From assembly GCF_002236105.1 (NCBI RefSeq), contig NZ_NIWU01000001.1, forward strand, positions 310,001-374,000: a DNA stretch of 64,000 nucleotides, written 5' to 3'. Position numbers and translations under genes: made by a program. Below, piece by piece: positions 8,573 to 16,671 of the stretch. The notes under the pieces are model-generated. The model saw only the letters and a list, made by a program, of their open reading frames with translations, was not told where the DNA came from and searched no databases. How positions within the stretch are numbered: position 1 is the stretch's first letter; every line of letters starts with the position of its first letter. The DNA is from Pseudomonas umsongensis. Lineage in GTDB: Bacteria > Pseudomonadota > Gammaproteobacteria > Pseudomonadales > Pseudomonadaceae.

Positions 8573-10201
8573 ATGACTGAAGTTACACTTGAGCATTTTC
8601 TGCGCGCGGCAGCTGATATCGGAGCGCACGGTGACAACGACACGCTCCCTTTCGATGTCGACACGAATTTCGTTTCAGCTAGGCAAAATGAGCTAGCAGA
8701 GGTCGCTTTCGCTTTTTCGGAGGAGCTGCGTAAAGACAGTGAATCCAATAGCAAAAAAAAAATTGCAGCATTAACCGTATTTAGCGAGCGCCTTTTGGTC
8801 GCAACAGGTGCATCAGGATTCAGGGTGACTACAAAGCTCCACCCGTTTTGGAGCATTTATTTCAACGGATTGGGTGTAGCTATCGCCGATCAGTTAGAGC
8901 CAAGACGTGATCAGCGAACCTTCTCATACAGGTTCCAGACGGAGGGCGGATCTGAGCTATTCGATCGAGGCTCATCCTGGAGAGTGTTCAGAGAGGCTAC
9001 GGCGAAAGAGGCTGCACGCGCTCCCAAAGGGACAGTAGTCATCCAAACGGACATTTCGAGCTTTTACGAACACATCTCGCATCATTACTTAGAAAACCTA
9101 ATCGATGACCTGTTCTCAGATGGCAGGGTAGGTAACCAAATCACCGCATTGTTAACAAAATTTTCAGCTGGACGTTCTTTCGGACTACCTGTTGGAGGAC
9201 AGTGCTCGCGGATTCTGGCAGAGCTGTTTTTGAACTCTGTCGACCATCAAATGACACATGATGGCTTACGGTGGTACCGATATGTCGACGATTACGTGCT
9301 CATTGCAGATTCGAATTCCGACGCTTACGCAGGGTTAGCATTTCTATCACACGCTCTCGCAGACTATGGGATCACGCTAAATAAATCGAAAACTATCATG
9401 ATGACGGCTAAGCATTATGAGGAATACGTTACTACTCAACTTGGTGGTGACGATACCAATGCAGGAATTTTGAGACATGTCGACCTACATTATGATCCTT
9501 ACTCTGATAACCCAGAAGGGGATTATGAGTCACTGAAAATGACTGTCGAAAATCTAGACGTCCAGAAATTGCTCGGCAGCGAATTGCAAAAGTCGCTTCC
9601 GGATAATTTCTTGATTACCCAGATAGGTAGGACACTGACATTCCACAGCCCAATCGTTGCCCTGCAACTCGCGTCTACACTGCTGGAACCGAATAACCTG
9701 CATGCCTTTCGCGCTTCGTGGTCAACCATCATGCGAGGTGTGGCTAACCTCAGAGCGGGGGCGGGATATGAAGAAATCCACTCCGATCTAGACGCGGTGA
9801 TAGATAGAGTGGCTTTCCATTCTGAGCATTTACTGCAAGCTGAAGCCAGCTTGTTACACTACCTTCGGGTGCTGAAGTTCTCGCAAACGCCGCTCAGAGC
9901 TGCTTTTGTCCAAAGAACCTATAAATCTAACTCGTCCCACACAGTCAAAAGGGCATGCATAGACTGCTGGCGTCTATGGAAAGACAGGTCCGGTTTCAGC
10001 TCTGTCTCAAGCCGATGGAGCGAAATCAACGCGGAATGTCAGCGATTGACATGGCTCGCGGCCGAGTCCTTTGGAGACCAAGGGGATGGTCTACGCCGTC
10101 AGATGGGCCCAAGCCTAGAGCAATCATGGAGGCTAGGAATAGAGCGTCAGGATCGCCCGACCTTCGCCGGTCTCTATCGGAGTTGGTGTGATGACAAATA
10201 G
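8573..10201 (+). CDS. Reverse transcriptase, non-retron defence-type candidate
   Basis: A 542-residue protein with the reverse transcriptase palm: TDISSFYEHISH with D160, the GLPVGGQCSRILAELF block (RT motif 4), YRYVDDYVLIA with YVDD at 237-240, and ITLNKSKT after it. There is no maturase X domain, no HNH endonuclease and no retron NAxxH/VTG signature that I can see. The 250-residue C-terminal helical extension resembles the layout of Abi/UG (defence-associated) reverse transcriptases rather than group II introns. The start ATG 8573 follows AAAGGA. It overlaps the next gene, a PD-(D/E)XK-like nuclease, by 11 bases. The exact RT class cannot be assigned by eye. Confidence 0.85.
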   Translation: MTEVTLEHFLRAAADIGAHGDNDTLPFDVDTNFVSARQNELAEVAFAFSEELRKDSESNSKKKIAALTVFSERLLVATGASGFRVTTKLHPFWSIYFNGLGVAIADQLEPRRDQRTFSYRFQTEGGSELFDRGSSWRVFREATAKEAARAPKGTVVIQTDISSFYEHISHHYLENLIDDLFSDGRVGNQITALLTKFSAGRSFGLPVGGQCSRILAELFLNSVDHQMTHDGLRWYRYVDDYVLIADSNSDAYAGLAFLSHALADYGITLNKSKTIMMTAKHYEEYVTTQLGGDDTNAGILRHVDLHYDPYSDNPEGDYESLKMTVENLDVQKLLGSELQKSLPDNFLITQIGRTLTFHSPIVALQLASTLLEPNNLHAFRASWSTIMRGVANLRAGAGYEEIHSDLDAVIDRVAFHSEHLLQAEASLLHYLRVLKFSQTPLRAAFVQRTYKSNSSHTVKRACIDCWRLWKDRSGFSSVSSRWSEINAECQRLTWLAAESFGDQGDGLRRQMGPSLEQSWRLGIERQDRPTFAGLYRSWCDDK

Positions 10202-10925
10202 AGCTGGGCGTGATCCGAGAACGATAGCTCGAAATATTCCCGGCATACTGAATGCTATTTTCCCAGGACTAACGCCTGGCATCGTTTCGCTTTATAACAA
10301 ATCGGCTGTCGGTTGTGCGGTGGTCATCGTGCCAGTAGAAGCGATTCAAGCAAGTAAACTGCAAAAATCTCTGCTATTCGAGCTAGCCTTTGCCGTAGGT
10401 GAGCAGCTCGTCCTTGGTAACAATCCGACGTGGGGAGAATGCGTTGCCACCGCTACAGATAGGCAAAGCAGGTTCTTCGATGCAATCAGCCCATCGGAAA
10501 TCTCTGAGAATGATCAACGTATCGCCCTGCGCGTAGCGGACAACCTTGTGACTATGGTCAAGCAGGTAGCTACTGATTGTAGCGCGGCTTATGGTGCGGC
10601 ACCGGTGATACCCGGCTTTCGTTGGATCGCCTCAGGAACCGGCGATTTTTTTGCCGGGTCAAAGCTAATCGAGGTGAAATGCACAGCCGGTAACTTCTCC
10701 GCTGCCGATTATAGGCAAGTGGCAATGTACTGGTTGTTGAGCTATGCGGCGGCTGTAGAGACTGGCAATGATGAGTGGAGGTCTTGCGTCTTGATGAATC
10801 CGAGAACAGGCAAGCTCGTAAACATCGACTTTGATGAGTTCATTCACCTCACCGGCGGCGGCAAAAGCAAGGTAGAGACTCTCCAGGCTTTTGCTGCGAC
10901 TCTTACTGAAATCCAAAAATTCTAG
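10191..10925 (+). CDS. PD-(D/E)XK-like nuclease coupled to the reverse transcriptase
   Basis: A 244-residue protein. The region around residues 145-180 reads GTGDFFAGSKLIEVKC ... DYRQVAMYWLL, which fits the PD-(D/E)XK core: acidic D152, E161-x-K163 on the next strand, and Q176 in the following helix (a RecB/Cas4-type QxxxY arrangement with Y180). I do not recognise the N-terminal 140 residues, which are mainly helical. ATG 10191 has GGAG at 10179-10182 inside the reverse transcriptase gene and is preferred to GTG 10188. The overlap makes a stoichiometric RT-nuclease pair likely. Nuclease fold assignment is inference from motifs. Confidence 0.65.
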   Translation: MTNRAGRDPRTIARNIPGILNAIFPGLTPGIVSLYNKSAVGCAVVIVPVEAIQASKLQKSLLFELAFAVGEQLVLGNNPTWGECVATATDRQSRFFDAISPSEISENDQRIALRVADNLVTMVKQVATDCSAAYGAAPVIPGFRWIASGTGDFFAGSKLIEVKCTAGNFSAADYRQVAMYWLLSYAAAVETGNDEWRSCVLMNPRTGKLVNIDFDEFIHLTGGGKSKVETLQAFAATLTEIQKF

Positions 10926-11521
10926 TTCTTCTGGCCCTTCATTGACCTACGCGACAAACACAACCCATCCCGATGGTTATATTCCCGCAAGAGCGGGGAG
11001 CTGTTTACAATCCAGCTGGCAGTCGGCTCTACTTGCGTCTCGTCGCTCGACATACTCGGCGGACTATCAGCTGGACTAGCTGTAAGCGACTTAACTATCT
11101 GGAAGAAGCTGGCCTATTGATGCACTCCAGTTCTTCATACCAGCGAATGGTGATCAATGCAGGGTATGGGAAACAGCCAAAATACTCACGAAAATCGCGA
11201 ATGGACCAGCCAGACCGCGCTTCCACCTTGATCGAAAGATCGTCAGGGATGGTAGAGGTGGCTAAAAGCGAACTTCTGCGTCTAGCCGTTCTCTGCCGGC
11301 CATGCCTCCACGAATATTGGGGCAAGTCCGTGCAGTTACCTAACTGTGATCTGAAAATGGGCGAGAGCAAAACTCTCATACTCTGAGGACGATTCAAAGC
11401 ATCTGGTCAAGTCCCATGCAAACAGCTGGTCAAGTAGGGTGCAATTTCGCAGCAAGCACTCCGGCTCTGCGTAGATGCCGAGTGCTTGCGGTCTTGCGGA
11501 TTAGCAAGCCTGTTGTCGAAG
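10926..11521. other. Intergenic stretch between nuclease and ginD with weak ORFs
   Basis: Two overlapping open frames on opposite strands occupy this stretch (10973-11386 plus, 11095-11397 minus). Neither has a convincing start or known family. The end of the minus one (IRDFREYFGCFPYPALITIRW) looks more protein-like and lies downstream of ginD in the same direction, so a decayed or short fifth gene is possible. A direct repeat CTGGTCAAGT occurs at 11403-11412 and 11426-11435, and a strong hairpin at 11452-11489. Confidence 0.3.
11452..11489 (-). terminator. Hairpin downstream of ginD
   Basis: GCAAGCACT plus CGGC (11452-11465, one bulged C) pairs with GCCG plus AGTGCTTGC (11477-11489), a 13-bp stem with an 11-base loop. 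It lies about 30 bp past the ginD stop. No T-run follows on the minus strand, so intrinsic termination is uncertain. Confidence 0.45.
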
Positions 11522-11980
11522 CTACTTTACAGGCTGGGGAAACTCTAGAACCGTAGTCCCTTGAGGCAAAGCGCCGAGTTCCTGAACAGCGTCACCGATC
11601 TCTTTATACTCTTTCCAAAATCGCTCGAGTGCACCCATCCCGCCGACCAATTGAACAGCACGAATCAATCCTGCGTGCGCAGCTACAAGTTGTTTAATTT
11701 GCAATTCCAAAGCTGCCACCTCCACCGTTCGCTTTGCCGCAACACTAGCCTGCACGACAGTTGGCGTTATGCCTGTAGCAATAACGCGGACCTGAAGCTG
11801 TTTCTGACGCGCTTCAGTGATGAAGCTCATTCGAGTACTGTTTCGCGTAAATGCCGAAGCGTTCTTCAACTCAGAGTGACGTCGAGCGACTTCTCGAACG
11901 GTAATATCGATGTTTTCGGAAAGCAGCTGCTCTAGAATTGCCTTCAATTCAACATTGGTGGGGTCTTGTAATCTTCTCAT
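11522..11980 (-). CDS. ginD: GinD-like small HTH protein of the GInt recombination operon
   Basis: A 152-residue protein at the end of the three-recombinase operon. It starts with ATGA overlap on the ginC stop. The N-terminal part has ITVREVARRH followed by a Ser/Asn-rich recognition-like helix, fitting a small helix-turn-helix protein. The middle (residues 65-125) is long helix. Position, size and coupling match GinD, described for GInt islands as a small protein needed with GinABC for integration and excision, and also recall TnpC of Tn554. The assignment rests mainly on operon architecture. Confidence 0.7.
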   Translation of the reverse strand: MRRLQDPTNVELKAILEQLLSENIDITVREVARRHSELKNASAFTRNSTRMSFITEARQKQLQVRVIATGITPTVVQASVAAKRTVEVAALELQIKQLVAAHAGLIRAVQLVGGMGALERFWKEYKEIGDAVQELGALPQGTTVLEFPQPVK

Positions 11981-13908
11981 GCGAAAACGTCCTTTTTGTT
12001 GGGGGATGCGTAGTCAACCCCTTCCGCGAATACATTTTGCTGTGGTTGAGCATCTAAAGCAGCTTGAACTCCCTCAATAAGCCTCACCGCATGCGTAATT
12101 TGATTGATTCGACCCATGGTTCGCGATGGTTTCGCTTCCGCTGCATGCTGCATAATTACAAGACTCTCCCGAAGGTCCAATAAGGTTTCGCGATGCTCAG
12201 GTAAACCACTTGCGGCAAAGTGTTTGCATCTGTCAAAACACTTCAAGTGTCTCGTACAAGGATTAATAGAGAAGCTATTGGTACAGAACCCATAGGGCGT
12301 TACATGAAATCCATCAGAGTTTGCTGCAAGATATGCAAACGCGGCTGCGTCGCCATGTTCTGCTTGGATGCGTTTGAATGATTGTCCTAAATGACTGATG
12401 GCCGCGATGCCACTTACCACCATCTTAGCCACAAGCTCCTGAGTGCTTCCTGGCGGAACATGAGGGCGGGAGGTCGAAGGAAGTTGAACAAACTTCAGTT
12501 TTTCCGAAAGACTCCGGTGGTCATACTCGTAGCTCTGCGCAACGGAAACCCGGCCGAATTGGTGTGTGATTGCAGTATCAGGAACGTTAAGACGAAAGAG
12601 TTCAGTATTCATAAGATGACGTAGAGAATGCGGCTTTATCGATAAATTCTTCTCCTGTGGAGTACCGCCGTATTTCTTAAAAAATGAGAGCGAACCGTTT
12701 CCTATTGTGCTGCCAAGAGCTGTATAAATACGAGGTGGGAGAGGTGTGCTAATTGCTGAATCCGGCGTGAGCGGTTCGATCAATGGGAACCTCAAAACTG
12801 ATCCTGTGGTTAGGAATAGACATTGCCAAGTTCCTACGACGCGTCCTGAAGAAGTTTTAAATGTTCGAAGATCTGAGTTGGGATAGTTATTTTGCGTATG
12901 TGACTGCCTTTCCAAAATCTCCCGAAGGGAGGTCGTTGCGTTCAACGTTTCGGTGACGGTGGTTTCGATTAGGCCTTCAAATCTCGAAGGTACGTTATAA
13001 AACTTCTCAATCAAAATGTCAGGAGCTCCATCTCTTTGCTTCTCAGCGTAGTAACGCAGCTGAAGCGAGCGACCTATACCACCGATGTCACTCACATTTT
13101 TTCCAGTCACTACATCTATGTGATTGTGCCAGACTAGACAATCATCGGGGAGAGTTAAGATCTCAGTAATGCGCAGGCCAGTCAGGATAAGGAGTCTAAA
13201 TACAGAAAAGATAATGCCATCATTAAACGTTGTCGGCACCTCTTGGAAGACGATTCGCGTCAACTCGAACAAAGCATGTTTGTCCGGAAGTTTGTGTCCG
13301 GTGGTTCGGGTATTGAGACCGGGTAAGAGTTCAGTTTTCGGTTTTGATTCCACTGATGGTTTGACTGGGCAATGCTCAGACAATAAGTTTTCATCAATAA
13401 TTTTCGCCACCACGCTAAAGTCCCGTTTTGCTTTGTCACTCCAAGACTTAAGCGAAAGTAGAGCCTCGAAATGCTCACGCGAGACTTTATAAGGAGGTAT
13501 TGTGGTGCAAGAAAACAATCGCTTAGCAGCTTTCGCAATGACTTGGGCATTATCTGCTGTCCGTCCACTCAGACAGCGGGTAGCTATGATCGCCTTGATA
13601 AAGTCTTGGACGGAGTCTGACAAAACCGCGCCCACGGGCAAGCGCGCCAATGGCCATTGTGCGTTGATCGCGAGCTCACGCACTTGGTCATCTATTCCGA
13701 ATCCCACTGTTCCAGGTGCAAACCTGTCGTGGCTACCGTTTAACACTCTCAAGTCCCAATCACTACCTTCAATCGGCTTGCCTTTATCATCCATAGGTAT
13801 ACCCCACTGCAGCCCTTTTGCCTCGACTGCTTGGCGTATGTTGTCGACAAATAGTTGAAATTGCTGGGGACGGAGTTCGCCAGGGGCGGAAAGTTGAAAC
13901 ACAGTCAT
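11977..13908 (-). CDS. ginC: Tyrosine recombinase GinC-like
   Basis: A 643-residue tyrosine recombinase, third gene of the operon. The catalytic Arg I lies in LTGLRITEILTLPDDC, the second cluster is HSLRHLMNTELF, the later His/Gly box is ITHQFGR, and the nucleophilic tyrosine lies in SVAQSYEYDH. A C-terminal extension of about 120 residues carries a cysteine-rich patch (FCTNSFSINPCTRHLKCFDRC), which may bind zinc, as in the large TnpB-type recombinase of Tn554. The ATG overlaps the ginB stop by one base and the stop overlaps the ginD start. All needed catalytic residues seem present, so it looks functional. Confidence 0.85.
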   Translation of the reverse strand: MTVFQLSAPGELRPQQFQLFVDNIRQAVEAKGLQWGIPMDDKGKPIEGSDWDLRVLNGSHDRFAPGTVGFGIDDQVRELAINAQWPLARLPVGAVLSDSVQDFIKAIIATRCLSGRTADNAQVIAKAAKRLFSCTTIPPYKVSREHFEALLSLKSWSDKAKRDFSVVAKIIDENLLSEHCPVKPSVESKPKTELLPGLNTRTTGHKLPDKHALFELTRIVFQEVPTTFNDGIIFSVFRLLILTGLRITEILTLPDDCLVWHNHIDVVTGKNVSDIGGIGRSLQLRYYAEKQRDGAPDILIEKFYNVPSRFEGLIETTVTETLNATTSLREILERQSHTQNNYPNSDLRTFKTSSGRVVGTWQCLFLTTGSVLRFPLIEPLTPDSAISTPLPPRIYTALGSTIGNGSLSFFKKYGGTPQEKNLSIKPHSLRHLMNTELFRLNVPDTAITHQFGRVSVAQSYEYDHRSLSEKLKFVQLPSTSRPHVPPGSTQELVAKMVVSGIAAISHLGQSFKRIQAEHGDAAAFAYLAANSDGFHVTPYGFCTNSFSINPCTRHLKCFDRCKHFAASGLPEHRETLLDLRESLVIMQHAAEAKPSRTMGRINQITHAVRLIEGVQAALDAQPQQNVFAEGVDYASPNKKDVFA

Positions 13909-15410
13909 TATTGCTTCCTCAGATGCAATTCTTCGATTGCATCCAACGCTTGCTGAGCGCCCGAGAGTGCGCGGGTGAGTTGGAGGTAGGCCGGATTTTC
14001 TGGCCGGACACCGCGCGCCAAATATACTCGAACTTGCTGGCGCATTCCTTCTACGGCATCTCTATGGGCATCCCTATCCAATGAAGGCATGAACTTCGAG
14101 CAGCCGTAGCACGAGGTTACTGGGTTGTAATTACAGTGGCTTTGGCCAGACCTACAGAGTCCGATACCTCCCACTAAACTCTCGCCAACAATCCCGCCAA
14201 TTTGTTGGTCTTCATCAGAATTAAGCATCTCTTCAAGAGTCACGAATTTTCTGTAAGCAATGCCGTGTATTTTATTGTAGAGTTTGGAAGCTCCCAGGGC
14301 TGAGTTAATGAGCTGCGTTTGCTGCAAGCTGGCACGAACATAAACTGCGGCGCTTGCTATACCTGTATGCCCTAAGAACTGTTGGATGCTTTCGCGTGTG
14401 TGTCCGGCATCTGCTAACGCCTGAGCGGCTGTATGTCGAAGGTGCGGCGCGGTACATGTAAGTTCCACATTAAATAATTTGCACAGGGTTTTCGCGCGGT
14501 ACCACAGCAACGAAGAAGTAGATGTGTCGAAGAGTCGTGATCTCCCTGAATTTACCGCGATTGTATGGAGTCGAGCGATTATGGGAACCCATTCTGGTTT
14601 GATCTGACGGACTATTTCAAATGTCTCACCGTTTTTTTGTTTGGCCGCATGGAAAGATGCGACGCAGGCAGTCTCGTTCGATGCGTCTTTAAAAAATCTA
14701 ACGTGTTGCACGTTGAGGCATAAAACTTGAATTGGCCGGACACCATGCTGATATATAAGTAACAGTGCGGCAGCCCCTTCGAGCTGTATTGTCGAAAGAT
14801 CTGTAATGCACGCGGCAGCATCCAGTGCTTTGATAATGCCTGCGTGTAGATGTACGTTGATAAGGTGCTGCCGAGTCTCAATGTTACCCGTGTGTCTGGC
14901 GACTTCAGAGTTCGCTCGAGTATCCAGGCTATTAACTACCGGTGTCGCCCGACCACTCCAGTGGCCTACATTTGCTGTGCACGCTAGCTTGAGGACATTT
15001 TTGTATGTACCGGCAAGTGGGATTGTGTCAACATACTCGTCCCATGTTGCTTTTATATTTTCAGGTCGGGTGTGAAGGAGCGCTACGACAATATCCCACT
15101 TCTGTACTAGCAGACGTCCCGTCCGATGGAGTGTACCTGGGCTAGACCGGCCACTGATTAGTAAGGCTAGTCTTCTCTGGAGCGAACCAGTGCTACCGCT
15201 AGCGAAAACGATTGATTCTACGTTGCCCTTGTAACTAAACCGCCAAGTGTCTTCTTCTGAGTGAATTATATAGTTAGTGTCGGTGTACTTGTCATATATG
15301 GGAAGCGTTGTTGGTGCAACTGGCCATGCCCAATCAAGTACTGAACCATATCCGTCACCCCCAGAATGAGCCGTAGTAGGATTCTTTGTTTGGTCAGGTA
15401 TCGAATTCAT
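13908..15410 (-). CDS. ginB: Tyrosine recombinase GinB-like
   Basis: A 500-residue tyrosine recombinase, second gene of the operon. The Arg I region reads YQHGVRPIQVLCL, the HxxR box is PHLRHTAAQALADAGH, the H/W box is FLGHTGIASAAVYVRAS with the tyrosine in VYV. Near the C terminus a cysteine cluster (CRSGQSHCNYNPVTSCYGC) suggests another zinc-binding extension. ATG 15410 overlaps the ginA stop (ATGA). GC content is clearly lower than in the flanking core genes, as expected for transferred DNA. The three recombinases probably act as one complex, since GInt integration needs all four gin genes. Confidence 0.85.
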   Translation of the reverse strand: MNSIPDQTKNPTTAHSGGDGYGSVLDWAWPVAPTTLPIYDKYTDTNYIIHSEEDTWRFSYKGNVESIVFASGSTGSLQRRLALLISGRSSPGTLHRTGRLLVQKWDIVVALLHTRPENIKATWDEYVDTIPLAGTYKNVLKLACTANVGHWSGRATPVVNSLDTRANSEVARHTGNIETRQHLINVHLHAGIIKALDAAACITDLSTIQLEGAAALLLIYQHGVRPIQVLCLNVQHVRFFKDASNETACVASFHAAKQKNGETFEIVRQIKPEWVPIIARLHTIAVNSGRSRLFDTSTSSLLWYRAKTLCKLFNVELTCTAPHLRHTAAQALADAGHTRESIQQFLGHTGIASAAVYVRASLQQTQLINSALGASKLYNKIHGIAYRKFVTLEEMLNSDEDQQIGGIVGESLVGGIGLCRSGQSHCNYNPVTSCYGCSKFMPSLDRDAHRDAVEGMRQQVRVYLARGVRPENPAYLQLTRALSGAQQALDAIEELHLRKQ

Positions 15411-16585
15411 GGCGTGAGCCCCCGCAGAATGCTCGTCCTGGTATCAAAGAGTTGGCCCCATATACGTAGCAAGTCTTCTTGAATCGCTGCACGTGCATAG
15501 TGCTCAGGCATAGACGATTGCGCGGACCATCCGAAGAAAGCGCGTAAGCGCTGGAATGTGAGATCTCTGTTTGGCTCATGAGCCATGAACATGGAGTATC
15601 TGGCGGTGGCACAGGTATGCCTGAGATCATGTGGCGATATTCTTCCTTTACCACCGCTGCGCTCGGTAAATCGAGAAAGCAATTCTGAAGAAATAGCGCT
15701 TGAGAGTTTGGTGAAAACCTTGGTTATTGCCTCAGCAGAAAGAGGCGCACCATTCATGGCTGTAAGTAGAAGACCATGCTCCTTCCCGTTGTGTCGGTAT
15801 TCCGATACGTACTGCTCAAAGAGAAAAGCAAGGTCTGCCGATATTGGCACCTGCCGATGCGAATGCTCTGTCTTCATGCTTGGCGAGCTAGAGCGTGGGT
15901 CATGCTCTGTAGTCGTTGTTACGTCAAGCCAATAGACGACTTCGCATGTTTCTAAATCTACGTCGGATTTGAGCGAGCCACACTCCAGCAACATCAACTC
16001 GCCTCGACGCAATCCAGCGAGAAGTAAAAGGTTAACGATTAGCCAGTTTCTTGTCTGAACGAGTTCATCATGAAATGGATTGCGATCGGATCCCGGGTTT
16101 GCAACATCCAGTAAATCAATCAGTGTACCTACAGGAATCGCGCGAATGAAACGGAAACGACCTCGGTGGGGTTTTCGAATCCTCCCCATAGCCCCTAAGG
16201 TCGAGGACAATGAACGCCATGCCTGACTCGATGGCGCTCGTTGTCGTGAGAGGTGCCGAACAAATTCGCGTACTGCATCCCAGCGCTGCACAGCAGTTGT
16301 TGTGTAGTCCGGAGTTGAAGTGAGTTCCAAGTAAAACGCTTCGACAAGTTTCTGGGTAGATACAGCATCACGATGGCTGACTGCGAAATCGAAGGAATCG
16401 AGCCCAAATCGGTCATCACAGAAAGAGTAGAAGGCGTCAATGTGTCGAAGCTTTGTCTTGCGCGTATTCACGGCGAGAGCATGTCCTTGAGTAGACAATG
16501 ACCAAGCTGTCGCCCAGTACCGAGGCAGCATGCGATGAGGGTCTACGATGACAAAGTTCGGTAATGCGTCTGTGTGAATAATCAT
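15407..16585 (-). CDS. ginA: Tyrosine recombinase GinA-like
   Basis: A tyrosine recombinase of 392 residues from ATG 16585 (TTG 16594 is an alternative three codons earlier with poorer spacing). Arg I is in LLAGLRRGELMLLECG, the HxxR box is PHDLRHTCATARY, the W/G box is AFFGWSAQSS and the tyrosine is in EHYARA. It is the first gene of the ginABCD operon and its start lies only about 85 bp from the truncated ligD, so its promoter must sit in the island end. Transcription runs leftward into the island. This is the expected polarity for a GInt: operon at one end, cargo beyond it. Confidence 0.85.
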   Translation of the reverse strand: MIIHTDALPNFVIVDPHRMLPRYWATAWSLSTQGHALAVNTRKTKLRHIDAFYSFCDDRFGLDSFDFAVSHRDAVSTQKLVEAFYLELTSTPDYTTTAVQRWDAVREFVRHLSRQRAPSSQAWRSLSSTLGAMGRIRKPHRGRFRFIRAIPVGTLIDLLDVANPGSDRNPFHDELVQTRNWLIVNLLLLAGLRRGELMLLECGSLKSDVDLETCEVVYWLDVTTTTEHDPRSSSPSMKTEHSHRQVPISADLAFLFEQYVSEYRHNGKEHGLLLTAMNGAPLSAEAITKVFTKLSSAISSELLSRFTERSGGKGRISPHDLRHTCATARYSMFMAHEPNRDLTFQRLRAFFGWSAQSSMPEHYARAAIQEDLLRIWGQLFDTRTSILRGLTP

Positions 16586-16598
16586 GAAATGCAACGCT

Positions 16599-16671
16599 CA
16601 ATAGGTACAGTTTAGTATTACGGCTCCCATCCAAGAAACTTGAATCGCAACGGTTGTACAGGTGCCTATTG
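16599..16671. repeat. Inverted repeat at the island-ligD junction
   Basis: CAATAGG (16599-16605) and CCTATTG (16665-16671) are perfect inverted copies, extended by GTACA at 16605-16609 and TGTACA at 16655-16660. The right arm ends exactly where the ligD codons AAG TTC GAC GGC begin. This is a good candidate for recombinase binding sites or for the island end, and it also spans the likely ginA promoter. Confidence 0.55.

Larger units (their letters stand above)
3179..16671. mobile_element. GInt-type genomic island, visible part (left end not located)
   Basis: The right part is the overlapping ginABCD operon (11522-16585) facing inward, which defines GInt islands. The right boundary is sharp at about 16671, where ligD resumes in frame at its motif I. 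Genes to the left (reverse transcriptase and nuclease, unknown protein, helicase module, orphan antitoxin) would be the cargo. The 5' portion of ligD and a second copy of the junction sequence are not visible between 1 and 11500, so the left end is outside the window or was deleted. The left coordinate given is only the first clearly foreign-looking gene. Confidence 0.6.

Noticed and set aside
8573..10201. Group II intron origin of the reverse transcriptase
   Set aside because: No maturase X or HNH domain and no intron RNA domain V-like sequence seen downstream; the overlap with the nuclease gene also argues against it.
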